A DNA stretch of 22,324 bases from Patescibacteria group bacterium UBA2100 (GTDB taxonomy: Bacteria > Patescibacteriota > Minisyncoccia > Phycocordibacterales > UBA2100): the NCBI GenBank assembly GCA_002331185.1, contig DCYW01000034.1, forward strand, positions 1 to 22,324. The letters are read 5' to 3'. Positions within the stretch are counted from its first letter, which is position 1. Every line of letters starts with the position of its first letter. Under the pieces are notes generated by a model. That model was given only the letters and a program-made list of their open reading frames with translations. It was not told the DNA's origin and ran no database searches. Shown piece by piece: positions 15,758 through 22,324 of the stretch. The translations under genes and the position numbers were made by a program.

Positions 15758-17215
15758 CTATTTCTTTCCCTTTTTAAGAGGTTTAAGTGTTTCCAAATCG
15801 AGTGTTTCGTCTATGCGAATTTGATTTACGAACTCTGGAACGTGAGAAACAAGTATCATAGCGCCCTCATATTCATCTAGTGCCTCAGCAATGATTGGTA
15901 AATGACGAAAGTTAATGTGGTTTGTAGGTTCATCAAGAATAAGAAGGTTTGGCTTCAAAAGCACTAATTGAGCAAATGCTACCAATCCTTTCTGTCCTTC
16001 AGACAAATCTCCTACCTTCGAATACATGATGTCCGCTGTGATAAGGAACCCTGCCGCAACACTACGCATATAGTGCTCATCAGGTTTTGGCATTGCTGAT
16101 TCAAGCGTCTTGTACACCGTCTCATCAAAATTGAGCGTTGAGAAATCCTGTCGGTAATATCCGACATTCACTCCAGAAGCGATAATAGCTCCCTCTTCAG
16201 TATTGTTAGCCAACCGTTCAAGTAGTGTACTTTTGCCGATACCGTTTGGTCCAGTAAGAAGAAGGTGCCTATTTTTCATAAGCGACACCTCAGCAGCACG
16301 CTCTTGCGGCTTATTGTCTTTCATTACGAGCACAGAGTTAATATGTAGAATCTCCCCTATTGGACGCTCTCTCATGTCAATAGTAAATGGTCGGATTGTC
16401 TTATCTTCGCGCCGTACGTCTACCTTAGACTCCTCAGCTTCTGCCGCACTTTCACGCATTCGTTTCGCAACCATACGCATGTTTCCACCCTTATTTGCGA
16501 AGAAGTTGGCTTTGTCTTTCTTTTCTTTGATAATCTTCTCAGCTTGAGCATTCTTGCGGCGTTCTTTTTCTACTCGTGCAGTAATATCACGCACTACGTC
16601 TTTATAGTTACCAACGTACTGTTCTACCTTTCGGGTAAATATATCGAGATACAAAACACCTTGTGTAAACGCATTCAAGAAATCTGCATCATGCGAAATG
16701 ACAATAACTGTCTTCTTGTAGTCGATTAGGAACTTCTCTAAGTGAGCAATACCCTCTTTATCTAAATTGTTCGTAGGCTCATCGAGTAGTAGCAGGTCAG
16801 GCTTTTGGATAAGTGCAGAAGCCAATAGAAGTCGTGCTTGCTGCCCACCTGAGAACTCTTTTACTCTCTTTTCTTTATCAGCATGTAAATTAACTACCTC
16901 AAGAATATCGTCAATTCGTGGGTCAATATCGTACACCTTCTCTTTAAAACTTCTCTCAAAAAACTCGCGCACCGAAAGCTCTAATTGTTCACGTGGTATT
17001 ACTTGGCGCGCTATAGCCACAGAGAGGTTCGGTGCTATTTGTATGACGCCATCTTCTGGTTCAGATGCTCTTGTAATAAGCGAGAAGAGTGTGCTTTTAC
17101 CAGCCCCATTTTGACCCATGAGCGTAATCTTGGAACCGCGACGCACAGTAAAACCAACCTCATCGAGTATGGGTTTAGTAGAGCCGTGTTCAAACGACAC
17201 GGTATCAAATCTCAC
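15758..17215 (-). CDS. ABC-F family ATPase (ribosome-associated)
   Basis: ABC-F proteins are soluble twin ATPases that bind the ribosomal E site, aiding translation or protecting against antibiotics. The N-terminal domain is complete: Walker A GQNGAGKST, signature FSGGQQARLLLA, Walker B LLLLDEPTNNLD, switch SHD. A charged linker of about 70 residues (KNAQAEKIIKEKKDKANFF) is the interdomain P-site tip region. The second domain has GPNGIGKST and LILDEPTNH, but a LSEGQ signature, HIN in place of HLD, and SHV rather than SHD, so its ATPase cycle may be altered. I choose GTG at 17213-17215 because AGGAG lies 8 nt before it; ATGs at 17239 and 17260 would put this ribosome site inside the coding region. 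About 485 residues. The leader looks like an attenuator. Confidence 0.9.
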   Translation of the reverse strand: MRFDTVSFEHGSTKPILDEVGFTVRRGSKITLMGQNGAGKSTLFSLITRASEPEDGVIQIAPNLSVAIARQVIPREQLELSVREFFERSFKEKVYDIDPRIDDILEVVNLHADKEKRVKEFSGGQQARLLLASALIQKPDLLLLDEPTNNLDKEGIAHLEKFLIDYKKTVIVISHDADFLNAFTQGVLYLDIFTRKVEQYVGNYKDVVRDITARVEKERRKNAQAEKIIKEKKDKANFFANKGGNMRMVAKRMRESAAEAEESKVDVRREDKTIRPFTIDMRERPIGEILHINSVLVMKDNKPQERAAEVSLMKNRHLLLTGPNGIGKSTLLERLANNTEEGAIIASGVNVGYYRQDFSTLNFDETVYKTLESAMPKPDEHYMRSVAAGFLITADIMYSKVGDLSEGQKGLVAFAQLVLLKPNLLILDEPTNHINFRHLPIIAEALDEYEGAMILVSHVPEFVNQIRIDETLDLETLKPLKKGKK

Positions 17216-17217
17216 TA

Positions 17218-17283
17218 TTACTTCTCCTCTTTCTGACATATATAAAACAAAGAGGTGCACATACCGTGCGCCTCTTTAGCCAT
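17218..17283 (-). CDS. Possible leader peptide (21 codons) of the ABC-F gene
   Basis: A minus-strand frame starts at ATG 17281-17283, reads MAKEAHGMCTSLFYICQKEE-K and stops at UAA 17218-17220, 2 nt before the chosen GTG of the ABC-F gene. It runs through the whole terminator hairpin (17249-17277) and the ABC-F ribosome binding site. It has no Shine-Dalgarno, but the promoter just upstream would make its mRNA nearly leaderless. ABC-F resistance genes in Firmicutes are known to be controlled by such ribosome-sensing leaders; here this is inference. Confidence 0.4.
   Translation of the reverse strand: MAKEAHGMCTSLFYICQKEEK
17249..17277 (-). terminator. Terminator/attenuator hairpin before the ABC-F gene
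   Basis: A 12-bp stem (17249-17260 with 17266-17277, one G-U pair, 5-nt loop) followed by TTTGTTTTATAT on the minus strand. It lies 34 nt before the ABC-F start codon, and after the likely ABC-F promoter, so it should act on the ABC-F transcript itself as well as on readthrough from upstream. Confidence 0.65.
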
Positions 17284-17293
17284 TGGAGAATAC

Positions 17294-17322
17294 TGTATAT
17301 GAACCGTTTACACAACCACCAA
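17294..17322 (-). promoter_or_regulatory. Probable ABC-F promoter
   Basis: Minus-strand TTGGTG (17317-17322) and TATACA (17294-17299) are 17 nt apart, with initiation near 17287, a few nt before the leader-peptide ATG. An alternative TTGTGT/TATTCT pair overlaps it. Confidence 0.4.
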
Positions 17323-17365
17323 GCTTGAACACTATGTAACGTATAAAAAACTTGCTCTGTACCAC

Positions 17366-17408
17366 TACCCCAACCTGCGCAAGGGCGGTCCTTGTGCAGG
17401 CTGGGGTA
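17366..17408. repeat. REP-like palindrome after the 1006-residue gene
   Basis: The core 17377-17397 is the same 21-nt repeat found around the transposase (reverse orientation), here inside a longer hairpin with CCCCA/TGGGG outer arms. It sits 25 nt past the stop at 17433 and may serve as the gene's transcript end or stabiliser. Confidence 0.7.
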
Positions 17409-17432
17409 TTTATAGTTTAGGGTTTTAAAGAC

Positions 17433-20400
17433 TTATTCGGAATATACCCAGTTGAGTACTCTGAAATCAGAATGTGGAGTGGTAGTTCCTTGTCCTATCA
17501 TGTAATCAAAAAATTCTTGGTCGTCTGTGTCATGTGCCGCGCCAGTGTATCTTTTCCAAAATGCAATAAAAATATTATCACCATCTTCTAGCGCGTCCGT
17601 AATATCCCCATTTTCGTTTGATTTAATTCCCGCGACTGAATGACCAGCCAAAAGCGTTGAGCTCCCTACCACCCCTCGATATGCAGAGCCCGCATACCCC
17701 TCTGCTCCCCATAGTTTGTTTAAGTATGTACAATTTGGTGTACTTAAGTTAGCTGGAACATCCGGTGAGTATATTCCCCCTTCTTGAAAACTATCCGTAT
17801 ACGGGGCACAAAAATACCCGACTTCTGGATAACCTTTACTATTCTCCTGGCCTACCGTTCCATAAATTTTCCTATCGGTACCATACTCATACCCGCGAGA
17901 ATCGTAAAATTCATTAACTACATCATACCCATCATTACTTTGCCAATTTGCGCCTTCGTTCCCAGCGATTGCAACATCTTTACGTTCCATACTGTAAAAT
18001 TTTCCGGAATTTGTACCGCCGCACCAACCACTACATATCGAAACCGAAGGTGTACTATCAAGCACACTTGAGAAATCACTATTGGATATCTCTAGCGTAA
18101 GCTCCTCACCATCATCAGAAAATTGGTTGAAATTTGTCGCCAAGTCTTCGACTTTTGTTGTTGCAGTGCCGTCTCCTCGTTCAACAATGTATGTTCGTGT
18201 GTTCCACGAACTCCCTGTCGATATCGTTCCGCTTAGCGCGATGGGTGGAATTCCGCTTTCCCTGCGTATGTGTATATTTGCAAGAGTAAGTTCGTAATCC
18301 GTGCGATTATATAATTCAAACCATTCATCCTCAATACTTGCAGCCGTACCTCCCCATGCAATCTCAGAAATAACAATCGGGTTAGCAAATACTTCAACCG
18401 AAACTGTATTTGAAGACGCACTATTACCTGCGGCATCAATTACGTTAACAACAACATTCGATGTTTGCTGATCCTCGAGATGTATTGTTGTAGTAGTTGC
18501 TGTTGTTGTTGTCGCAATTGAATCATTCACTAAAACAGAATAGGTTGCTGCATCTGGAACCGTCACCCAAGAAAGATGTACTTCTGTAGTTCCCGCTAAG
18601 CACATACCATCATTTCGCAACGTAGCAGTACATTCTAATACTTCAAGCACTGTGGGATTGGGATTTGTAACATCCACCTCTACACGTAATTCGTTAGCAG
18701 AAGATGTGTTCCCTGCTATATCACTTTGTGTAAATGATGCCTCAATAATACCTTCACTTAGGACACCTGGATCAATAGTCCACGTACCGTCTGATGCTAC
18801 TGTTGTTGTGGCGGTAGTGGTAGCAATGATGCCAGTCACGACATAATCAGTAACCCCTGTACCAAAAAAGGATACAGTCGTGGTAGCAACAAAGGTATTG
18901 TTCTCTGGAGATGCTACTACCGGAGGCTCTACTGTTACAGTCGTCGTCTCTTCATTAGAAACACCGCTGCCACCTCCTCCGTAGCCATACCCACCAGGTT
19001 CAAAAGGTGACGAGTTACTTGACGAAACTTCAGGCATAGGCGACGTCTCAACACTCATTTCCGGTGGTGCTTCTTCCGTAAGAACTACGTCTACAATTTC
19101 TTCTTCCTGCTCTCCTTTAGTTGGCAACTCTAGTTCTACCTCTACTCTTTCGTCCACCTCTCTCTCCGGTGCTGGCGGAGTTCCTGCTGGTATACGCTCG
19201 CCGATGATAGGCTGCCCTGCTTGGCGCAGCCCTAAAAGCGCACTAGCTGGCTGTGTATTTGGTTCATCCTTTAAAACAGATTCACGTGCCACTACAGGGA
19301 CAGGTATGTTGTATATCTCTGCTGCTGCGAAGTATCCATCCAAATCATCTTTATTTAGTTCGTACACATCCGCTGCAGAGAGCGACGCTATCATTCCTTG
19401 TTGAGAATCCCGAACAAACGCAAGCGACTTCACAAATCGTTTTGTATCGGTTCTACTCTTATTCATGCTTAAAAGTTCCTTGCTCTGCTTTTCTTGTTCA
19501 ACCTCTCGGAAAAATAAATCTATAATGCCCATACCAGAAGAAATTGCATGGTGCGATAATGCTTCCCAATTCTCTGTAAGAATCTTGTCTTGTTTGTCGG
19601 TTAAGAAGTATTTTTCTACTCGCTCATTAGTAACCCAGTTTTTCTCTTTATCTACACGAACAATTTCTCCATATTTACCTATACCGAAATATTGATCAAC
19701 ACCATCAACTTTTGACATCTCAAGTCTTAGCCCCGCTCGCTTAGGCAAGTCATAATCTTTAAAAAGAGTATCTTCGCTTAGAAAATTCTCCTGAGTAAAC
19801 AGTGCGGTACTCATTACCGCCTCGTCTAGGTTTGTAAAATATTTAGCAGACCCACTGAAAGGAGGTACGTCACTTAGGATAAAATTCTCGCTAAAATCTT
19901 CATAGCGATCCTCATCGCCAATTCCCCATCGAGATAAATGAGGGTCATTGCGCACATGGGCCGGAACCGTCGCATCTTGTATTAAATGCAACACATGTCC
20001 TAATGCTTCCGCTCCGCGCACCGCATCACCATGTGCATATTCGTACACAGCACGTTTCCACGTGTAGTCTTGTACCCCAGAAAATAAGGGTTCAGTTGCT
20101 TTTAATCTATTTATCCCAAGTTTTCCTACTCCCCAATTAGCCTGTTTAATAATGTCGTTCATCCACTCTACAGACGATTTATTTTTTGCTACTCCTTTCT
20201 TACTCACCGGATCATAAAAGTGATTAAGGTACCGTGCGTCGTCGTCTTCCTCTCTGCTGCCACGAACAATCGCTGCCTCTTCCTCTGAGCTAAACACATC
20301 CCCCTGTTTCTCCTCATATTCTTGTAGCAACGCTTCAGTGAGCACACTATGCGCCGAAACAGCGTACGCATGCACCCTACCAACGTCAACAATCGCAAAT

Positions 20401-20453
20401 GCGAAAAAAGAGACAACAAGAACTGCCAGTGTTACAGGTCTTCTATTTTCCAT
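17433..20453 (-). CDS. Large secreted protein: zinc phospholipase C/P1 nuclease-like domain, Ig-like domains and lamin-tail domain
   Basis: A 1006-residue exported protein. A signal peptide (about residues 1-29, cleaved near VHA) precedes a helical domain of the zinc phospholipase C/S1-P1 nuclease kind with likely ligands in VSAHSV, YLNHFYD and EALGHVLHLIQDATVPAHVR (near 145-165). A Pro/Glu-rich linker (about 425-505, with GGYGYGGGGS) leads to two Ig/Fn3-like domains (about 510-690, Thr-rich, with SDIAGNTSS and IDAAGNSAS). A lamin-tail domain follows (about 690-840; ISEIAWGG, WFELYNRTDYELTLAN), then a 150-residue C-terminal region I do not recognise. Lamin-tail domains often accompany secreted nucleases, so extracellular nucleic acid cleavage and scavenging is the favoured guess. 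No cell-wall sorting signal is seen. Its ATG overlaps the upstream gene by 22 nt, implying coupling. Confidence 0.82.
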   Translation of the reverse strand: MENRRPVTLAVLVVSFFAFAIVDVGRVHAYAVSAHSVLTEALLQEYEEKQGDVFSSEEEAAIVRGSREEDDDARYLNHFYDPVSKKGVAKNKSSVEWMNDIIKQANWGVGKLGINRLKATEPLFSGVQDYTWKRAVYEYAHGDAVRGAEALGHVLHLIQDATVPAHVRNDPHLSRWGIGDEDRYEDFSENFILSDVPPFSGSAKYFTNLDEAVMSTALFTQENFLSEDTLFKDYDLPKRAGLRLEMSKVDGVDQYFGIGKYGEIVRVDKEKNWVTNERVEKYFLTDKQDKILTENWEALSHHAISSGMGIIDLFFREVEQEKQSKELLSMNKSRTDTKRFVKSLAFVRDSQQGMIASLSAADVYELNKDDLDGYFAAAEIYNIPVPVVARESVLKDEPNTQPASALLGLRQAGQPIIGERIPAGTPPAPEREVDERVEVELELPTKGEQEEEIVDVVLTEEAPPEMSVETSPMPEVSSSNSSPFEPGGYGYGGGGSGVSNEETTTVTVEPPVVASPENNTFVATTTVSFFGTGVTDYVVTGIIATTTATTTVASDGTWTIDPGVLSEGIIEASFTQSDIAGNTSSANELRVEVDVTNPNPTVLEVLECTATLRNDGMCLAGTTEVHLSWVTVPDAATYSVLVNDSIATTTTATTTTIHLEDQQTSNVVVNVIDAAGNSASSNTVSVEVFANPIVISEIAWGGTAASIEDEWFELYNRTDYELTLANIHIRRESGIPPIALSGTISTGSSWNTRTYIVERGDGTATTKVEDLATNFNQFSDDGEELTLEISNSDFSSVLDSTPSVSICSGWCGGTNSGKFYSMERKDVAIAGNEGANWQSNDGYDVVNEFYDSRGYEYGTDRKIYGTVGQENSKGYPEVGYFCAPYTDSFQEGGIYSPDVPANLSTPNCTYLNKLWGAEGYAGSAYRGVVGSSTLLAGHSVAGIKSNENGDITDALEDGDNIFIAFWKRYTGAAHDTDDQEFFDYMIGQGTTTPHSDFRVLNWVYSE

Positions 20454-20956
20454 ACACCAGTTATAGGATTTTTAACCAACATGAATACAAACCCAGGTCC
20501 ATTATCGATACTGCCGGTATAAAACTCAAAGCGTTCTCCGTTTGGATACATAGTACCTCCTTTTATTAAAGGTAAGTCTTCATTTAAAAATGAATTGAGC
20601 GCCCCACTTTTCTTACCAATCTCAAAATTCTTAAGCATCTCTTTTTGCTCCTCAACAATAAAATACTTTGCAGCTTGGTCAGTATCACCTTCCTTGAGGG
20701 CAGTCACAAATAAATCCCATGTTTCTTCCGGTGTTTTCCCACCATCAAAATCAGCAGCGTATTGGGCACGCAAAGCAATTAATTCGGCTTCGTATCCCGC
20801 ATACTCAGCTAGTGCCTGTGTGTATTGTGCTCGGTACGGAGCGTTGACTTTCCAAGAATAGTAGTAAATGTATGCTTGGTATACCAACCATGCACCAACC
20901 GGAATAATCACCACCCAAAACCACCACTGCTTATAAAGTGTCCTAATGAAATTCAT
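20432..20956 (-). CDS. Small membrane-anchored protein with DUF4878-like domain (copy 1)
   Basis: Starting at MNFIRTLYKQ the product has 174 residues, with a membrane helix at about 10-32 (QWWFWVVIIPVGAWLVYQAY), a helical linker (YAGYEAELIALRAQYAADFD) and an extracytoplasmic domain with PEETWDLFVTALKEGDTDQA and the end GVWKIEDL. It matches the 15171-15698 protein throughout, and the gene ends with the same 22-nt overlap with its partner. An ATG nine codons upstream (20983) is possible, but an extended -10 element (TGGTATCAT, 20963-20971) ends 6 nt before the ATG at 20956, which fits a leaderless mRNA starting there. The function is unknown; with the secreted partner it forms a conserved module. 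Confidence 0.78.
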   Translation of the reverse strand: MNFIRTLYKQWWFWVVIIPVGAWLVYQAYIYYYSWKVNAPYRAQYTQALAEYAGYEAELIALRAQYAADFDGGKTPEETWDLFVTALKEGDTDQAAKYFIVEEQKEMLKNFEIGKKSGALNSFLNEDLPLIKGGTMYPNGERFEFYTGSIDNGPGFVFMLVKNPITGVWKIEDL

Positions 20957-21010
20957 ATTTTGATGATACCACGCTGATCGCACCCATTACGTAACACCAA
21001 TCCAATTGTG

Positions 21011-21050
21011 GAAAACCCCCTGCACAAGGACCGCCCTCGTGCGGGGATTT
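21011..21050. repeat. REP-like palindrome after the transposase gene
   Basis: Core GCACAAGG-ACCGC-CCTCGTGC (about 21022-21042) with flanking CCCC/GGGG pairing makes a long hairpin beginning right after the transposase stop codon. It can serve as the gene's terminator and as one border of a REP-transposase unit. Confidence 0.7.
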
Positions 21051-21733
21051 TACTCTTCAATATAGAAATCGAAAAGCTGTTCAGGTATTTGCACATCATC
21101 TTTCCAGGGCAAATCATCGTCTTGAACAATAACTGAACTTTCTGGACGATCCCCTATAAAATAATCGTAATAGCTCGAATATCCGTACTCATTCAAAAAG
21201 TTTATAGCGCCTTTTTTATCTATAAAACCATCTTCTTTCCACGAACTTTTAAACAAATCTACTGGATTAAGATGGATATACGAAAATATATGTCGAAAAT
21301 AGAAGTCACTATCAATATGTTTTGCTTGAAATCTTCCCTGAAACAATGCTCCAGATCTCTCATACTTTTTATTAAAGTACATTGAGTACCCGGTCATAAC
21401 TTTGCTCATAAACTTAGAAATTCCATCGTCTTCTTTCTCTCGAATAATTAAATGCACATGGTTGGGCATTAAGCAGTAAGACAGTACATCAACTAAAGTA
21501 TTTTGTGGTATCTCTTCAGAAAACACGTCGCGCAAGGACCGCCCTTGTGCAGAATAGTGCCGGTTGAGATCAGAAATCCGAACGGCCTGCTGCGTATTGC
21601 CGAGCAACAAAAGCAAAAGGAAGCGTTGATAGTCACTAACAGACGTAAAAATTTTCCTCCTTTCTACACCGCGATTGTAGACATGATAGTACTCACCCTC
21701 AACAAAAGGAACTTTTCTTTGCATCTTTCTCAT
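21050..21733 (-). CDS. REP-associated tyrosine transposase (RAYT, Y1/HUH family)
   Basis: RAYTs are single-copy relatives of IS200/IS605 transposases that bind and cut REP palindromes. The product (about 227 residues from MRKMQRKVPF) begins with the typical YYHVYNRGVERRKIF block. It has the metal-binding NHVHLI at about residue 140, then the catalytic Tyr in TGYSMYFNKKY, RSGALFQGRF, and YIHLNPV near 190. All these match the family, so it is probably active. The frame is open upstream to 21769, but those codons (HKGGPCA) are just a translated REP copy, so I start at 21733; 21724 is another option. REP copies lie on both sides and one is within the coding region. Its short C-terminal acidic tail is variable in the family. 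Confidence 0.9.
   Translation of the reverse strand: MRKMQRKVPFVEGEYYHVYNRGVERRKIFTSVSDYQRFLLLLLLGNTQQAVRISDLNRHYSAQGRSLRDVFSEEIPQNTLVDVLSYCLMPNHVHLIIREKEDDGISKFMSKVMTGYSMYFNKKYERSGALFQGRFQAKHIDSDFYFRHIFSYIHLNPVDLFKSSWKEDGFIDKKGAINFLNEYGYSSYYDYFIGDRPESSVIVQDDDLPWKDDVQIPEQLFDFYIEE
21530..21550. repeat. REP-like palindrome inside the transposase gene
   Basis: Core GCGCAAGG-ACCGC-CCTTGTGC, one base from the perfect copy at 21738-21758 and same orientation. It encodes AQGRSLR in frame. Confidence 0.7.
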
Positions 21734-21737
21734 TTTG

Positions 21738-21784
21738 GCACAAGGACCGCCCTTGTGCAATTTGCGCAAGGGCGGTCCTTGTGC
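21738..21784. repeat. Inverted pair of REP-like palindromes upstream of the transposase
   Basis: Two copies face each other: 21738-21758 (perfect 8-bp stem, ACCGC loop) and 21764-21784 (reverse orientation), 5 nt apart, so the pair also folds as one long hairpin. A third partial copy, GTCCTTGTGCAG, lies at about 21791-21802. This is the layout of BIME-type REP pairs. Confidence 0.8.
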
Positions 21785-21813
21785 AGAAAAAGTCCTTGTG
21801 CAGTTTCAAGAAA

Positions 21814-22324
21814 TTAGAGTTCCCAGATTACAAATTCGCCGTTTTCGAAGAAAAAATAGAGCGAGTATCCATTAGTTTGGCCTTGCGGAATAACTCTGAT
21901 TTCGTAAATTCCACTCTTTGGCTGTGCAAGCTCAACTTCCCCCACTGTACCCGAAAAATACGCTGTTACGACAGGGTGTTGGATTCCTTTTTCTTCGTAT
22001 TCTTTAAATGACTCACTGTATGAATCTTTAACGCTTTCACTGAAGTACGAGAGCGCCCGTTCGTAATTTCCTGCCTGCATAGCCTCGGCGAAATAGTCAA
22101 GTGCTGCACGCGGTGAGTCTGTTGCTGCAAGCCGTGGGCCGAGTTCTTTTTTAGTAATGGGTTTATTTTCCACACTACTTTGTGGTGAAGTTTTCCCATC
22201 AGCAGTTACTGGGGTGTCGGGTTTTTCTTCGAGGCTTTCTTGTGTTTTGCTTTCAGGATTCTCTGCAACTAGCTCTGTTGTGGTTGCCGTTTCTTCAGTG
22301 CTAACGGTTTCGGTTACTATACTA
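21814..22324 (-). CDS. Partial gene: extracytoplasmic protein with DUF4878-like domain
   Basis: The frame stays open to the window edge, so the 5' end is missing. The visible part is a Thr/Glu/Pro/Lys-rich low-complexity linker (about 70 residues) followed by a compact domain of about 105 residues: SPRAALDYFAEAMQAGNYER, a beta-rich half, and the ending YFFFENGEFVIWEL. This follows the same plan as the two small module proteins (TP.ETWDLFV.ALK.GDTDQAAK ... VKNP.TGVWKIEDL), suggesting a third, distant relative. The linker suggests a membrane anchor or signal peptide beyond the edge. A GTG at 22173 could be taken as a start, but the continuous upstream frame and lack of a ribosome site argue against it. 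The gene ends just before the REP cluster. Confidence 0.7.
   Translation of the reverse strand, partial: SIVTETVSTEETATTTELVAENPESKTQESLEEKPDTPVTADGKTSPQSSVENKPITKKELGPRLAATDSPRAALDYFAEAMQAGNYERALSYFSESVKDSYSESFKEYEEKGIQHPVVTAYFSGTVGEVELAQPKSGIYEIRVIPQGQTNGYSLYFFFENGEFVIWEL

Noticed and set aside
21734..21769. Upstream start of the transposase gene at 21769
   Set aside because: The extra codons are a translated REP palindrome and do not resemble RAYT N-termini.

Overview
The window looks like a chromosomal segment of a Candidate Phyla Radiation (Patescibacteria, probably Parcubacteria-like) bacterium. This is inferred from a compact gene set, frequent absence of Shine-Dalgarno sites, an intron inside 23S rRNA, no 16S gene beside the 23S, many short secreted or membrane proteins of unknown function, and short palindromes inside coding genes. 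UGA, UAA and UAG all end genes, so the code appears standard. Nearly everything is on the minus strand; only one small gene (12976-13185) is on plus.

Read in the direction of transcription (high to low coordinates), 22324-17433 holds a partial gene for an extracytoplasmic DUF4878-like protein, a REP-associated Y1 transposase (RAYT) with its own palindromic repeats, and a two-gene module: a small membrane-anchored protein that overlaps by 22 nt a 1006-residue secreted protein with a zinc phospholipase C/P1 nuclease-like domain, Ig-like domains and a lamin-tail domain. From 17322 to 15758 lies an ABC-F ATPase with a leader that looks like an attenuator: a promoter, then a 21-codon ORF that spans a terminator hairpin and ends 2 nt before the ABC-F start codon. 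From 15698 to 13249 comes a second copy of the module, with the same 22-nt overlap, whose secreted protein is cut by an in-frame UAA, then a 52-residue membrane peptide too short for ordinary ORF calling.

12901-11675 holds rplJ-rplL with a structured leader. 11391-9519 holds a winged-helix/nucleotidyltransferase-like regulator, an MscS-related TM-helix protein and an orphan protein. 9450-4781 is an rRNA operon without 16S: promoter, leader, 23S rRNA with a 246-nt group I intron at E. coli position 2593, tRNA-Lys, 5S, a degenerate second 5S copy and a terminator. The operon is dominated by long inverted repeats: a 29-bp pre-23S stem, an extended helix 1, a perfect 20-bp stem around tRNA-Lys, stems around 5S, and a roughly 510-nt structured segment between the two pre-23S stems on the 5' side only.

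4730-1 holds envelope genes: a single-pass membrane protein, rodA, a polyprenyl-phosphate sugar transferase and secD (secF is probably just outside).

The strongest leads are the nested stem architecture of the rRNA operon with its 510-nt insert and second 5S, the ABC-F leader, the duplicated and overlapping DUF4878-like/phospholipase-nuclease module, and the palindromic repeats carried in frame in rplJ, rplL and the transposase gene. All assignments come from reading the sequence; no searches were run.
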